Part shown: piece by piece, positions 16,252 to 24,228 of the stretch
Position numbering within the stretch: position 1 is the stretch's first letter
Layout of the letters: every line of letters starts with the position of its first letter
Assembly (NCBI RefSeq): GCF_937941905.1
Contig: NZ_CALDGS010000019.1
Span: 1-48,003 of the forward strand
DNA: 48,003 nucleotides
Source: an uncultured Mycolicibacterium sp.
GTDB taxonomy: Bacteria; Actinomycetota; Actinomycetes; Mycobacteriales; Mycobacteriaceae
Reading direction: 5' to 3'
Notes under the pieces: model-generated
What the model saw: the letters and a program-made list of their open reading frames with translations, nothing else
Database searches by the model: none
Told to the model about the DNA's origin: nothing
Translations under genes and position numbers: made by a program

Positions 16252-17846
16252 GCCTGTCGGGCGTGCTCATCCCGCTGCCGGTGCTGATCCCGACCGTCGC
16301 CGCGGCACTGACGCTGATCATGGGCCGGCACCCACGGCTGCAGCGGTCGGTGACGCTGGCCGCGCTGTCGGCGGTGGTCGTGGTGTGCGGGCTGCTGCTG
16401 TACCTGACCGACCGGGACGGCACCCTGGTGCTCAACGTCGGCGGCTGGGGGCCGACGGTGCCCGGGATGGGGCCGCTGGGCATCACGCTGGTGGTGGACC
16501 GGCTCTCGGCGCTGATGCTGGTGGTCTCGTCGATCGTGCTGCTGGCGGTGGTGTTCTACGCCATCGGCCAGGGCATCCGCGACGGCGACGAACGCCAGCC
16601 GGTGTCGATCTTCCTGCCCACCTACCTGGTGCTGTCGTCGGGCGTGTGCATCGCGTTCCTGGCCGGCGACCTGTTCAACCTGTACGTGGGCTTCGAGGTG
16701 CTGCTCGCGGCGAGCTTCGTGCTGCTGACCATCGGGGCGAGCAAGGAGCGGGTGCGGGCCGGCATCTCCTACGTGATGGTGTCGATGGTGTCGTCGATGA
16801 TCTTCCTGTTCGGCATCGCGCTGGTCTACGGCGCCACCGGCACCCTGAACCTGGCCACGCTGGCGGTGCGGCTCGACGACATCACCCCCGGCACCCGCAC
16901 CGCGCTGTTCGCCGTGCTGATCGTGGCGTTCGGCATCAAGGCGGCGGTGTTCCCGCTGTCGACCTGGCTGCCGGACTCCTACCCCACCGCCCCGGCCCCG
17001 GTCACCGCGGTGTTCGCCGGCCTGCTGACCAAGGTCGGTGTGTACGCGATCATCCGGGCGCACTCGCTGCTGTTCCCCGACGGCGGGCTCAACCCGCTGC
17101 TGCTGGTGGCCGCGCTGCTGACCATGCTGGTCGGCATCCTGGGTGCGATCGCGCAGAGCGACATCAAGCGTCTGCTGTCGTTCACCCTGGTCAGCCACAT
17201 CGGCTACATGGTGTTCGGCATCGCGCTGTCCAACGAGCTGGGCATGTCCGGCGCGATCTACTACGTGGCCCACCACATCGTGGTGCAGACGACGCTGTTT
17301 CTGGTGGTCGGGCTCATCGAGCGGCAGGCCGGCGCCTCCACGCTGCAGCGGCTGGGCGGGCTGGCCGCCGCGAGCCCGCTGCTGGCCTTCGTGTTCGTGG
17401 TGCCGGCGCTGAACCTCGGCGGGATTCCGCCGTTCTCCGGGTTCATCGGCAAGATCGCGCTGATGGAGGCCGGCGCCCGGGACGGCTCGGTGCTGGCCTG
17501 GATCCTGGTCGGCGGCGGGGTGCTGACCAGCCTGCTCACCCTCTACGTGGTGGCGCGGGTGTGGACCAAGGCGTTCTGGCGGTCCCGCGCCGACGCGCCG
17601 GAAGGGCACCTGGCCGCCGCCGCGCCCTCGGTGCTGCTCGACGAGGAGGAGGACATCCACTTCGCCGACCGCGACCACGTGGGCCGGATGCCGGTGGGCA
17701 TGCTCGCCCCGACCGGGGCGCTCATCGTGGTCGGGCTGGCGCTGACGGTCTTCGCCGGGCCGATCATCGCCTACAGCGACCGGGCCGCCGCGCAGGTGAT
17801 CGACCGCGGGGAGTACATCGCCGCGGTGATGGGGGGTGCGCGGTGA
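16248..17846 (+). CDS. mrpD: Mrp Na+/H+ antiporter subunit D
   Basis: A 532-residue NuoN/M-like antiporter subunit with about fourteen helices. Conserved features are the FNLYVGFEVLLAASFVLL helix with its glutamate, AAVFPLSTWLPDSYPTAPAPVTAVFAG, LLTKVGVYAIIR, QSDIKRLLSFTLVSHIGYM and LGGIPPFSGFIGK. These carry the charged residues thought to form the proton path in this family. The length is typical. Both ends overlap neighbours by 4 nt (ATGA with mrpC, GTGA with mrpE). Confidence 0.95.
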   Translation: MSLSGVLIPLPVLIPTVAAALTLIMGRHPRLQRSVTLAALSAVVVVCGLLLYLTDRDGTLVLNVGGWGPTVPGMGPLGITLVVDRLSALMLVVSSIVLLAVVFYAIGQGIRDGDERQPVSIFLPTYLVLSSGVCIAFLAGDLFNLYVGFEVLLAASFVLLTIGASKERVRAGISYVMVSMVSSMIFLFGIALVYGATGTLNLATLAVRLDDITPGTRTALFAVLIVAFGIKAAVFPLSTWLPDSYPTAPAPVTAVFAGLLTKVGVYAIIRAHSLLFPDGGLNPLLLVAALLTMLVGILGAIAQSDIKRLLSFTLVSHIGYMVFGIALSNELGMSGAIYYVAHHIVVQTTLFLVVGLIERQAGASTLQRLGGLAAASPLLAFVFVVPALNLGGIPPFSGFIGKIALMEAGARDGSVLAWILVGGGVLTSLLTLYVVARVWTKAFWRSRADAPEGHLAAAAPSVLLDEEEDIHFADRDHVGRMPVGMLAPTGALIVVGLALTVFAGPIIAYSDRAAAQVIDRGEYIAAVMGGAR

Positions 17847-18385
17847 GAAGCGTGCTGCTGCGGTTGTGGATTCTGTGCTGGCTGACGCTGGTGTGGGTGT
17901 TCCTGTGGGGCACGCTCACCTGGGCCAACGTGCTGGGCGGGCTGGCCGTCGCACTGGTGGTGACGCTGCTGCTGCCGCTGCCGGTGGTGCCGGTGGAGGG
18001 CCGGCTGCACCCGCTGTCGCTGGTGTGGCTGGTGCTGCACATCGTCTACTGGATGATCATGTCGTCGCTGCAGGTGGCCTGGCTCGCGATCAAGCCCGGG
18101 CCGCCGCCGCTGAGCGCGGTGCTGCGCGCGAACATGGCGGTCAAGTCCGACCTGGTGCTCGCGCTGGCGGTGAACATCATGAACCTGACCCCCGGCACCA
18201 TCGTGCTGGAGATCGACCAGGTGCGGCGGATGCTGTACGTGCACGTCCTCGACGTCGGCACCGATCGCGCGGTGAACCGCTTCTACCGGCAGGTCGGGCG
18301 GTTGCAGCGGCTGCTGGTGCGGACCTTCGAGCGGGACGCGGAGTGGCGGCCGGCCGAGCTGACGACGGAGGCGGATCGGGCATGA
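17843..18385 (+). CDS. mrpE: Mrp Na+/H+ antiporter subunit E
   Basis: A 180-residue MnhE/MrpE family protein: two or three membrane helices at the N-terminus (LWILCWLTLVWVFLWG, LGGLAVALVVTLLLPL, YWMIMSSLQVAWL) and a cytoplasmic part with the family signature NIMNLTPGTIVLEID followed by LYVHVLDVG. The GTG at 17843 overlaps the mrpD stop (GTGA). The stop overlaps mrpF (ATGA). A small non-catalytic subunit needed for assembly or activity in the family. Confidence 0.94.
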   Translation: MRSVLLRLWILCWLTLVWVFLWGTLTWANVLGGLAVALVVTLLLPLPVVPVEGRLHPLSLVWLVLHIVYWMIMSSLQVAWLAIKPGPPPLSAVLRANMAVKSDLVLALAVNIMNLTPGTIVLEIDQVRRMLYVHVLDVGTDRAVNRFYRQVGRLQRLLVRTFERDAEWRPAELTTEADRA

Positions 18386-18654
18386 CGACCGTTTGGATCA
18401 TCGCGGCGGTGATGCTCAGCGCCGCGGCCGCGATCACGATGTTCCGGCTGCTGTCCGGGCCGAGCACGCTGGACCGGCTGGTCGCGCTCGACACCCTGGT
18501 GGCGGTGACGATGTGCGGCATCGGCACCTGGGCGGCGTTCAGCCGGGACACCACCGTCACCTACAGCCTGACCGCGCTGGCGCTGATCAGCTTCGTCGGT
18601 TCGGTGAGCGTGGCGCGCTTCCGCGTGCCGGACCAACCCAGGGAGCCGCGATGA
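18382..18654 (+). CDS. mrpF: Mrp Na+/H+ antiporter subunit F
   Basis: A 90-residue protein with three membrane helices. The family pattern FRLLSGPSTLDRLVALDTL follows helix one, and TYSLTALALISFVGSVSVARF forms the last. This is the compact MnhF/MrpF subunit. It is coupled at both ends by 4-nt ATGA overlaps (mrpE at 18382, mrpG at 18651), so subunits are produced from a single uninterrupted translation chain. Confidence 0.94.
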   Translation: MTTVWIIAAVMLSAAAAITMFRLLSGPSTLDRLVALDTLVAVTMCGIGTWAAFSRDTTVTYSLTALALISFVGSVSVARFRVPDQPREPR

Positions 18655-19016
18655 GCATCGCCGACCTCGCCACCGCCGTGCTGGTGCTGACCGGCACCGC
18701 CCTGGCGCTCACCGCCGCGATCGGCATCGTCCGCTTCCCCGACACCCTGACCCGGATGCACGCGGCCACCAAGCCGCAGGTGCTCGGGCTGCTGCTGGTG
18801 CTCTGCGGCGCGGCGATCCAGCTGCGCGGCCATCCGGACGTCGGGATGCTGGTGCTGGCGGGCATGTTCGCGGTGATCACCGCCCCGGTGATCGCCAACC
18901 GGGTGGGCCAGCTGGCCTACCGGGAGCAGAACATCCGCGACGATCTGCTGACCCGCGACGAGATGGTTGACTACGACGCCGACGGGGAATCCGCACCCCG
19001 TGGCGGTGATCGATGA
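18651..19016 (+). CDS. mrpG: Mrp Na+/H+ antiporter subunit G
   Basis: A 121-residue three-helix subunit with the MnhG/MrpG signature GIVRFPDTLTRMHAATKPQVLGLLLVL and a third helix MLVLAGMFAVITAPVIANRV. It completes a standard A(B)-C-D-E-F-G set. Its last ~50 nt may overlap the next gene in another frame, depending on where the methyltransferase starts. No regulatory gene is attached to the operon. Confidence 0.94.
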   Translation: MSIADLATAVLVLTGTALALTAAIGIVRFPDTLTRMHAATKPQVLGLLLVLCGAAIQLRGHPDVGMLVLAGMFAVITAPVIANRVGQLAYREQNIRDDLLTRDEMVDYDADGESAPRGGDR

Positions 19017-19689
19017 CGCGATCCGCGCGGGACTGACCGCGGTGCGCTGCCGGGTCGAGCGACTCGGCTGCGGCTGCCCGCTGATCACCGATCCCTGTGC
19101 GCCGCTTCTGCTCTCGGCCGCCGCGGCGCGGGGGCTGCACCCCGGGCCGGTGCCGGACGCCGCGGCGGCGCGGATCGCCGTGCGCACCAGCTGGTTCGAC
19201 GACTACCTCACCACCGCGGCCGCCCACGGACTGACCCGGGTGGTGCTCGTCGGCGCCGGTCTGGACACCCGGCCGTGGCGGCTGCCGTGGCTTGCCGACA
19301 GCGTCGTCTACGAGGTGGAGCGTCCCGCGGTGACGGCGTTCAAGCTGCGGGTGCTCGGCGCACCGCCGGTCGACCACCGCCCCGTCGATGCCGACGGATG
19401 GCCACAACGGTTGCGCGACACCGGGTTCGACCACTCGGTTCCGACGGTGTGGGTGTTCGAGCAGCCGCCGGCGACGGTGCCCGATGCGGTGTTCGCGCTG
19501 AGCGCCCGGGGCAGCCGGCTGGCCGCGGTGAGCGCCGACGGCGCCGGGCTCACCGCCGCGCTGACCGGACACGGCTGGACCGTCGCCGGCGAGTCCACGG
19601 TCGACGTGCTGCACCGCAACCACCTGCCCGCCGGCCCCGACGGCACCGCCACCCTCGCCCTCATCGACGCGAGATACGGTGAGCGGTAG
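18967..19689 (+). CDS. Short class I methyltransferase (LCM/TIGR00027-like)
   Basis: Up to 240 residues, related to the mycobacterial putative SAM-dependent methyltransferases with the leucine-carboxyl-methyltransferase fold. The SAM loop is visible as LVGAGLDTRPWRL near residues 94-106, with YEVERPAV about 114 where relatives have E-V-D-x-P. The protein is much shorter than the usual ~300 residues: the family segment between the acidic strand and the C-terminus is trimmed. The start is uncertain: TTG 18967 overlaps mrpG by 50 nt, while GTG 19000 or 19006 would reduce that. No substrate can be inferred. It may be a functional short form or an eroded copy. Confidence 0.65.
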   Translation: MTTTPTGNPHPVAVIDDAIRAGLTAVRCRVERLGCGCPLITDPCAPLLLSAAAARGLHPGPVPDAAAARIAVRTSWFDDYLTTAAAHGLTRVVLVGAGLDTRPWRLPWLADSVVYEVERPAVTAFKLRVLGAPPVDHRPVDADGWPQRLRDTGFDHSVPTVWVFEQPPATVPDAVFALSARGSRLAAVSADGAGLTAALTGHGWTVAGESTVDVLHRNHLPAGPDGTATLALIDARYGER

Positions 19690-19705
19690 GCGGGTTCACG
19701 CGCAC

Positions 19706-19729
19706 AACCGGAATCCTGACCGGCCGGTT
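19706..19729 (+). terminator. Weak stem-loop between convergent genes
   Basis: AACCGG at 19706-19711 and CCGGTT at 19724-19729 form a 6-bp stem with a 12-nt loop in the 65-bp gap between the methyltransferase and the convergent LON-domain gene. There is no U-tract. The placement suits a terminator, but the stem is short. Confidence 0.25.
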
Positions 19730-19754
19730 CGGGGGCACGGCACCGACCGCAACG

Positions 19755-20384
19755 CTACGAGTAGAGCTGGAACTCCACCATGGCCCGCACCGTCTCCACC
19801 GCGTCGCGCAGCGCCTCCAGCCGCTCGGCCGGCGACGGCGCGGCCAGCACCGCGTACCGGTCGGCCTGCCCCATCGGCACCCGGGCGGCCAGTTCGTAGA
19901 GCCGCACCCCGACGTCGTCGACGACGTCGGTGCCGGCCAGCACCGACCGGCCGAACGGTTCGGCGCCCCGGGCCGCCGCGATGCGGTCGTAGAGCGCGAC
20001 GATGCTGTCCTCGAGTTCGGCGATCCGGTCGTCGGCCACCGGCGGGCCCGGCTCGTCCGGCCAGGGCTCGACCTCGGCCTGCGGGTACGGGTCGTCGGGG
20101 TGCCAGCGCAGCACCCGGATGCGCTCGCCCACCACGCAGCGCAGCCGGTAGCGGCCCGGGCCGGCGGCGGTGTACTCGACGATGCGGGCGACCGCGCCGA
20201 CGTCGGTGCGGATGTCACCGCCGCCCACCTCGCGACCGGCCTCGATGAGCACCACCCCGAACGACGGATCGGTCATCGCCAGGCAGTCGGCCACCAGCGC
20301 GGCGTAGCGCGGTTCGAAGATCCGCAGCGGCAGTGCCTCGCCGGGCAGCATGGCGACCTCGAGCGGGAACATCGGGGTGAGCAT
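19755..20384 (-). CDS. LON substrate-binding (N-terminal) domain protein, Rv0434 type
   Basis: A 209-residue protein made only of the Lon N-terminal (LON) domain: MFPLEVAMLPGEALPLRIFEPRYAALVADCL at the start, then FGVVLIEAGREVGGGD and YRLRCVVGERIRVL. It has no AAA module and no serine-lysine protease domain, so it is not a protease; stand-alone LON proteins probably bind polypeptides. The ATG at 20384 has no Shine-Dalgarno sequence, but TACCGT ends 6 nt upstream, implying a leaderless mRNA. It is divergent from the Lrp regulator across 108 bp. Rv0434 is next to Rv0435c in M. tuberculosis; here the cation block separates them. Confidence 0.9.
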   Translation of the reverse strand: MLTPMFPLEVAMLPGEALPLRIFEPRYAALVADCLAMTDPSFGVVLIEAGREVGGGDIRTDVGAVARIVEYTAAGPGRYRLRCVVGERIRVLRWHPDDPYPQAEVEPWPDEPGPPVADDRIAELEDSIVALYDRIAAARGAEPFGRSVLAGTDVVDDVGVRLYELAARVPMGQADRYAVLAAPSPAERLEALRDAVETVRAMVEFQLYS

Positions 20385-20390
20385 GCCCCC

Positions 20391-20396
20391 ACGGTA
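20391..20396 (-). promoter_or_regulatory. Candidate -10 box TACCGT, LON gene (leaderless)
   Basis: TACCGT ends 6 nt before the ATG at 20384, placing the transcription start at the start codon. No Shine-Dalgarno sequence is present. Confidence 0.5.
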
Positions 20397-20480
20397 ATCC
20401 CCGGGTCCGCGCGCCACCGGCCGAAACCCGCCGGCCGGACCGCCCCGCGCAGGTCGGGCGCGCTGGTCGCACGCCGGGAG

Positions 20481-20486
20481 TAGCCT
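20481..20486 (+). promoter_or_regulatory. Candidate -10 box TAGCCT, Lrp gene (leaderless)
   Basis: TAGCCT ends 6 nt before the ATG at 20493. Together with the LON promoter it makes this a divergent pair of leaderless promoters about 85 bp apart. Confidence 0.5.
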
Positions 20487-20492
20487 GCTCAC

Positions 20493-21491
20493 ATGGCGAT
20501 GCCAGCGGAGCCCGTCCGGGCACGGCCGGCCGACCTCGACGAGCTCGACCTGCTGCTGATCGAGCACCTGCAGCGCGATGGCCGGATGCCGTTCGCCGAA
20601 CTGGCCCGCCGGGTGCGGGTCACCGAAAAGACGGTGCGACGCCGGGTTTCGCGGTTGCTCGAGGAGAACTTCGTGACCATCGCCGCGGTGACCGATCCCG
20701 CGCTGCTGGGCTACGGCGCCATGGCGCTGGCGCTGCTCACCACCGACGGGTCCCGGTCGCCGGCGCAGCTCGCCGACGAGCTGGCCCGGCTGCCGGAGAC
20801 CGACTACGTCACCGTCACCGCCGGGCCGTTCCCGGTCCAGGTGGAGCTGATCTGCACCGACGTCCGCGAGCTGCACGACGCGGCGTTCGGCCGGATCGCC
20901 GCGCTGGCGGGGGTGGCGTCGGTGGAGCTGCTGCCCTACCTGCGGCTGCACTACCAGCAGGCCAGGTTCGGCGGCCCGCGCGACGCCCGCGACGGCGTGC
21001 GGCCGCGCCGGCTCGACGAGACCGACCGGGCGATCATCTCCCGGCTGGCCGTCGCCGGCCGGGCGCCGTTCCGCGACTTCGCCGCCGAGCTCGGTGTCTC
21101 CGAGACCACCATCCGGTTCCGCTACAGCCGGATGGTGGCCTCCGGCGCGGCCCGGGTGATGTGCATCGCCAACCCGCTGCGGTTGGGCTACGCGTGCACC
21201 GGCTGGGTGGCCGTCCGGGTGGGCACCGGCCGCGCCGAGCAGGTGGCCGAGGCGCTCACCCGGATCGAGGCGGTGTCCTACGTCGCGCTCACCGCCGGCC
21301 GCTGGGACGTGCTCGCCGAGGTGGTCTGCCGCGACGGGGAACAGCTGCTCGCGGTGGTCGACGGCCGGATCCGCGGCATCGACGGCGTGGCCGAACTGCA
21401 GTCCTGGCTTTACATCGCCGTGCACTACAAACCGGTCAGGCCCCGGCGGACTCCGCCGGGTTCGCCTGCGGCACAGATTCTTTCGAGCTGA
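20493..21491 (+). CDS. Lrp/AsnC regulator with two tandem modules
   Basis: A 332-residue regulator, twice the usual ~150-residue length, because it carries two Lrp units. The first has an AsnC-type helix-turn-helix at about residues 15-65 (LIEHLQRDGRMPFAELARRVRVTEKTVRRRVSRLLEE) and a ligand/RAM-like domain. The second has LDETDRAIISRLAVAGRAPFRDFAAELGVSETTIRFRYSRM at about 170-215, then a second RAM domain. One chain could therefore mimic an Lrp dimer. The ligand and targets are unknown; the divergent LON gene and the closely abutting convergent ligase gene (3 nt away) are the only local candidates. Confidence 0.88.
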   Translation: MAMPAEPVRARPADLDELDLLLIEHLQRDGRMPFAELARRVRVTEKTVRRRVSRLLEENFVTIAAVTDPALLGYGAMALALLTTDGSRSPAQLADELARLPETDYVTVTAGPFPVQVELICTDVRELHDAAFGRIAALAGVASVELLPYLRLHYQQARFGGPRDARDGVRPRRLDETDRAIISRLAVAGRAPFRDFAAELGVSETTIRFRYSRMVASGAARVMCIANPLRLGYACTGWVAVRVGTGRAEQVAEALTRIEAVSYVALTAGRWDVLAEVVCRDGEQLLAVVDGRIRGIDGVAELQSWLYIAVHYKPVRPRRTPPGSPAAQILSS

Positions 21492-21494
21492 ATC

Positions 21495-22637
21495 TCAGAG
21501 CACGAGTTCGGCGGTGAGCGCATCGACGACCGCACGCAGATCACCGTCGTGCTCCTCGGCGACCCGGCGCTGCCGCTGGTAGGAGGCGCCGCGCCGCGGG
21601 ATCTCGGCCACCCGGGCCAGTTCGTCGGTGCAGTTCAACGACCGCGCAACCGGTTCCAGCCGGTCGAGCAGGTCGGCGAGGTCCTCGGTGACCAGCCGCT
21701 CGTTGCTGTCGGCGTCCAGGATGATGATCGCGTCCAGCCCGTAACGCGCGGCGCGCCACTTGTTCTCCTGCACGTGCCAGGGCGGCATCACCGGCAGCGT
21801 CTCGCCCGCCTCCAGCCGGCGGTCCAGGTCGACGATCAGGCAGTGGATCAACGCGACCAGCGCCGACAGCTCATCGAGGTTGGACACCCCGTCGCAGACC
21901 CGCACCTCGATGGTGCCCAGGTGCGGCGACGGCCGGATGTCCCACCGGATCTCGTTGATGTGGTCGATGATCCCGGTCTTCTTCTGGTCGTGCACGAAGC
22001 CTTCGAACTCCGCCCAGGTCTGGAACTGGAACGGCAGTCCGGCGGTGGGCAGCTGCTGGAACATCATCGCCCGGTTGCTGGCGTAGCCGGTGTCCTCGCC
22101 GTCCCAGAACGGCGAGGACGCCGACAGCGCCAGCAGGTGCGGGTACTGGTTGAGCAGCGCGGAGATGATCGGCATCACCTTGTGCGCGGAGGAGACGCCG
22201 ACGTGGACGTGCACCCCCCAGATCAGCATCTGCCGGCCCCACCACTGGGTGCGCTTGATGAGTTCGGCGTAGCGCGGGGCGTCGGTGAACTGCTGCGCCG
22301 ACCACTTCGCGAACGGATGGGTGCCGGCGCAGAACAGCTCCATCCCGTGGCCGCGCACCACCTTGCGCACCGAGGCGAGGGTGGCGCGCAGGTCGTCGAT
22401 GGCCTCGCCGGTGTCGGCGCAGACGCCGGTGACGATCTCGACGGTGTTGCGCAGCAGTTCCTTGTGCACCCGCGGGTTCTCGCCGATCTCGGCGATCACC
22501 GTGGCGGCCTCGTTGGCCAGGTCGCGGGTGGCCGCATCGACCAGCGCGAACTCCCATTCGACGCCCAGCGTCGGGCGGGGGGATCCGGCGAAGTCGATGC
22601 GGCCGACGGCCGACGTCCTACCCGGCGGAGATGACAC
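21495..22637 (-). CDS. Carboxylate-amine ligase, YbdK family (Rv0433 type)
   Basis: A 380-residue ATP-grasp-like glutamate-cysteine ligase 2 family enzyme (GCS2). Characteristic segments are FAGSPRPTLGVEWEFALVD at the N-terminus, WGVHVHVGV, SPFWDGEDTGYASNRAMMFQQLPTAGLPFQF, WDIRPSPHLGTIEVRVCDG and PPWHVQENKWRAARYG. E. coli YbdK has weak glutamate-cysteine ligase activity; mycobacteria make mycothiol rather than glutathione, so the true reaction is uncertain. I chose GTG 22637, which gives a length near that of Rv0433 and overlaps the sodC stop by 20 nt; no better start lies between the stop and the first conserved block. Confidence 0.88.
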   Translation of the reverse strand: MSSPPGRTSAVGRIDFAGSPRPTLGVEWEFALVDAATRDLANEAATVIAEIGENPRVHKELLRNTVEIVTGVCADTGEAIDDLRATLASVRKVVRGHGMELFCAGTHPFAKWSAQQFTDAPRYAELIKRTQWWGRQMLIWGVHVHVGVSSAHKVMPIISALLNQYPHLLALSASSPFWDGEDTGYASNRAMMFQQLPTAGLPFQFQTWAEFEGFVHDQKKTGIIDHINEIRWDIRPSPHLGTIEVRVCDGVSNLDELSALVALIHCLIVDLDRRLEAGETLPVMPPWHVQENKWRAARYGLDAIIILDADSNERLVTEDLADLLDRLEPVARSLNCTDELARVAEIPRRGASYQRQRRVAEEHDGDLRAVVDALTAELVL

Positions 22638-23313
22638 CGCAGGCCACGCGACTTCCGGCGTCGCCGGTGTCCAGCGTGGTCTGATCGGGCGCAGGCGCAC
22701 CGTTGATCTGCTGGTAACGCTCCGGCGGGATGTTGGCGAAGTTGTCCGGACGCTCGTGGATGACGATGGCGGACCCGTCCGGCCCGGTCAGGTCCTCGAT
22801 GGTGAGCGCGTCGGTCGTGGTGACCAGCAGCGCCGAGCCGTCCTCGCGGACCTGCAGCGAGGTCAGGTCGCCGGCTGACCGGTGGCCGTGGGCGTCGCCG
22901 TCACCGGCGGTGTGCAAATGCCCGCCGGCGGAGTTGAAGTTGCCGGGGGTGCCGCCCGACGGGGCCAGCGAGTTCGGCTCGCACTTGCCGTACTGGTGGA
23001 TGTGCAGGCCGTGGAAGCCCGGGGTGAGCACACCGGACTTGGTGGTGCGCACGGTGACGGTGGCGTAGCCCCCGTCGTTGAACTCGATGTCGGCGACGGC
23101 CACCTCGGTGCCGTCGGCGGTGCGCAACCGGGTGCTGAGCTTCTTCCCGGCGCCGTGGTGGTCACCGTGCTCGGCCTCGGCCGACGGGGCCGGCGAGCCG
23201 GTCCACACCGGCGGGGTGGTTCCCTCGACATCGGAGTCCTGGTGGGCGCTGCACCCGCTCAGCGCGATGGCGGGCACGGCGAACATGGCAGCGACGGTCA
23301 GCGGCTTGAGCAT
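22618..23313 (-). CDS. sodC: Cu/Zn superoxide dismutase, lipoprotein
   Basis: A 231-residue secreted superoxide dismutase. The lipoprotein signal ends at LSGC with Cys21 as the lipidated residue, followed by a flexible acidic/proline-rich linker (about 25-60). The SOD barrel has copper ligands in GFHGLHIHQYGKCEPNS, SAGGHLH and the late IVIHERPDNFANIPPERY; the disulphide pair is the Cys in YGKC and that in VACGVI near the C-terminus. This matches mycobacterial SodC, a cell-envelope defence against superoxide. TAGGCT, which includes the virR stop, ends 6 nt before the ATG, suggesting its own leaderless promoter. The last 20 nt overlap the ligase gene. Confidence 0.95.
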   Translation of the reverse strand: MLKPLTVAAMFAVPAIALSGCSAHQDSDVEGTTPPVWTGSPAPSAEAEHGDHHGAGKKLSTRLRTADGTEVAVADIEFNDGGYATVTVRTTKSGVLTPGFHGLHIHQYGKCEPNSLAPSGGTPGNFNSAGGHLHTAGDGDAHGHRSAGDLTSLQVREDGSALLVTTTDALTIEDLTGPDGSAIVIHERPDNFANIPPERYQQINGAPAPDQTTLDTGDAGSRVACGVISAG

Positions 23314-23319
23314 GGGTGA

Positions 23320-23325
23320 AGCCTA
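23320..23325 (-). promoter_or_regulatory. Candidate -10 box TAGGCT for sodC (leaderless)
   Basis: TAGGCT ends 6 nt before the sodC ATG at 23313. Its first three bases are the TAG stop codon of virR. Confidence 0.5.
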
Positions 23326-23778
23326 TCCGGTGACCAGAACGACCACGCCCGGTGGTTGCTCCGCGAGCGCCTCGGTGCGCAGTTCGACCGGCGCCTCGAG
23401 CACCCGGCCGACCTCGTCGGCGGTCTCCTTCTCGCCCTCGCCGTCGCCGTAGTAGACGGTGGTGACGGGCACGCCCTCCACGGCGAGGTTGCCGGTCTCG
23501 GCCACCTCGATCCCGGCCTCGCGCAGCCGGTCGGCGGTGGCCCCGGCCGCGCCCTCGACCTCGGAGATGTTGTAGACGCGCACCTCGGCGCGCACCTCGG
23601 GCTCGGCCGACGGCGTCGGCGTGGCCTTGGTGGTGGTCAGCGGGGTGGCCACCGTCGGTTCGTCGTCGGAATCGCCGCCACCCATCGCCTGCAGGCCGAC
23701 CAGGAAGAAGACCACGCCCAGAAACAGCAGCACCATGACGATGGCGCGCAGGGGCAGGCCGGAGGAATCTCGACTCAT
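23323..23778 (-). CDS. virR: LytR_C-domain membrane protein (Rv0431/VirR type)
   Basis: A 151-residue bitopic protein: a short cytoplasmic N-terminus, one membrane helix at residues 11-31 (AIVMVLLFLGVVFFLVGL), a threonine/proline linker, and an extracellular LytR_C domain (VRVYNISEVEGAAGATADRLREAGIEV, TTVYYGDGEGEKETADEVGRVL). In M. tuberculosis the orthologue VirR restrains vesicle release and helps cell-wall integrity. ATG 23778 is preferred over GTG 23787 because TAGAGT ends 7 nt upstream of the ATG, a leaderless arrangement. It sits between the DUF3263 gene and sodC on one strand. Confidence 0.9.
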   Translation of the reverse strand: MSRDSSGLPLRAIVMVLLFLGVVFFLVGLQAMGGGDSDDEPTVATPLTTTKATPTPSAEPEVRAEVRVYNISEVEGAAGATADRLREAGIEVAETGNLAVEGVPVTTVYYGDGEGEKETADEVGRVLEAPVELRTEALAEQPPGVVVLVTG

Positions 23779-23785
23779 CGCGCCC

Positions 23786-23791
23786 ACTCTA
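23786..23791 (-). promoter_or_regulatory. Candidate -10 box TAGAGT, virR (leaderless)
   Basis: TAGAGT ends 7 nt before the ATG at 23778; this supports that start over the GTG three codons upstream. Confidence 0.48.
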
Positions 23792-23809
23792 TCGAGCGGG
23801 TGGCCATGC

Positions 23810-24118
23810 TCAAGTGACCTCGAAGCCCAACCGGCGGGCGGCGCGCGCCTTCTGCCGGCTGGCCCGCATCCGGCGCAGGCGCTTGATCAGCATCGGGTCG
23901 TAGGCCAGGGCCTCGGGTCGGTCCACCAGCGCGTTGAGCACCTGGTAGTAGCGGGACGGCGACATCGAGAACAGTTCCTTGATCGCCTCTTCCTTGGAGC
24001 CCGCGTACTTCCACCACTGACGTTCGAAAGCGAGGATGTCGACCTCGCGCCGGGTCAATCCTTCGGGGAGGTCGGAGTCATCGCCAGTGTGCTCGGTTCG
24101 CGCGATGGCGCCGTCCAT
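23810..24118 (-). CDS. DUF3263 family protein (Rv0430 type)
   Basis: A 102-residue small cytoplasmic protein. The DUF3263 core is LPEGLTRREVDILAFERQWWKYAGSKEEAIKELF followed by RYYQVLNALVDRPEALAYDP, and the basic tail is RLRRMRASRQKARAARR. The helical pattern resembles a sigma-like or HTH-type DNA-binding fold, but the function is not established. ATG 24118 gives the same length I recall for Rv0430; an upstream in-frame ATG at 24178 would add 20 residues. GGAAGGG lies about 13 nt before ATG 24118. It is first in the minus-strand run DUF3263, virR, sodC, ligase and is divergent from def. Confidence 0.85.
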   Translation of the reverse strand: MDGAIARTEHTGDDSDLPEGLTRREVDILAFERQWWKYAGSKEEAIKELFSMSPSRYYQVLNALVDRPEALAYDPMLIKRLRRMRASRQKARAARRLGFEVT

Positions 24119-24228
24119 GTCGTTCGTGGACCCTTCCGACAATTCGAATGACAGCCTTGTAGTTCGGCGATCATTCAATCACGATCCGGTGAAGAAGAGG
24201 TGACAGTATGCCCGCGAGTCGGCTCACA

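Noticed and set aside
19755..20384. Lon protease
   Set aside because: Only the LON N-terminal domain is present; there is no Walker motif or Ser-Lys protease domain in 209 residues.
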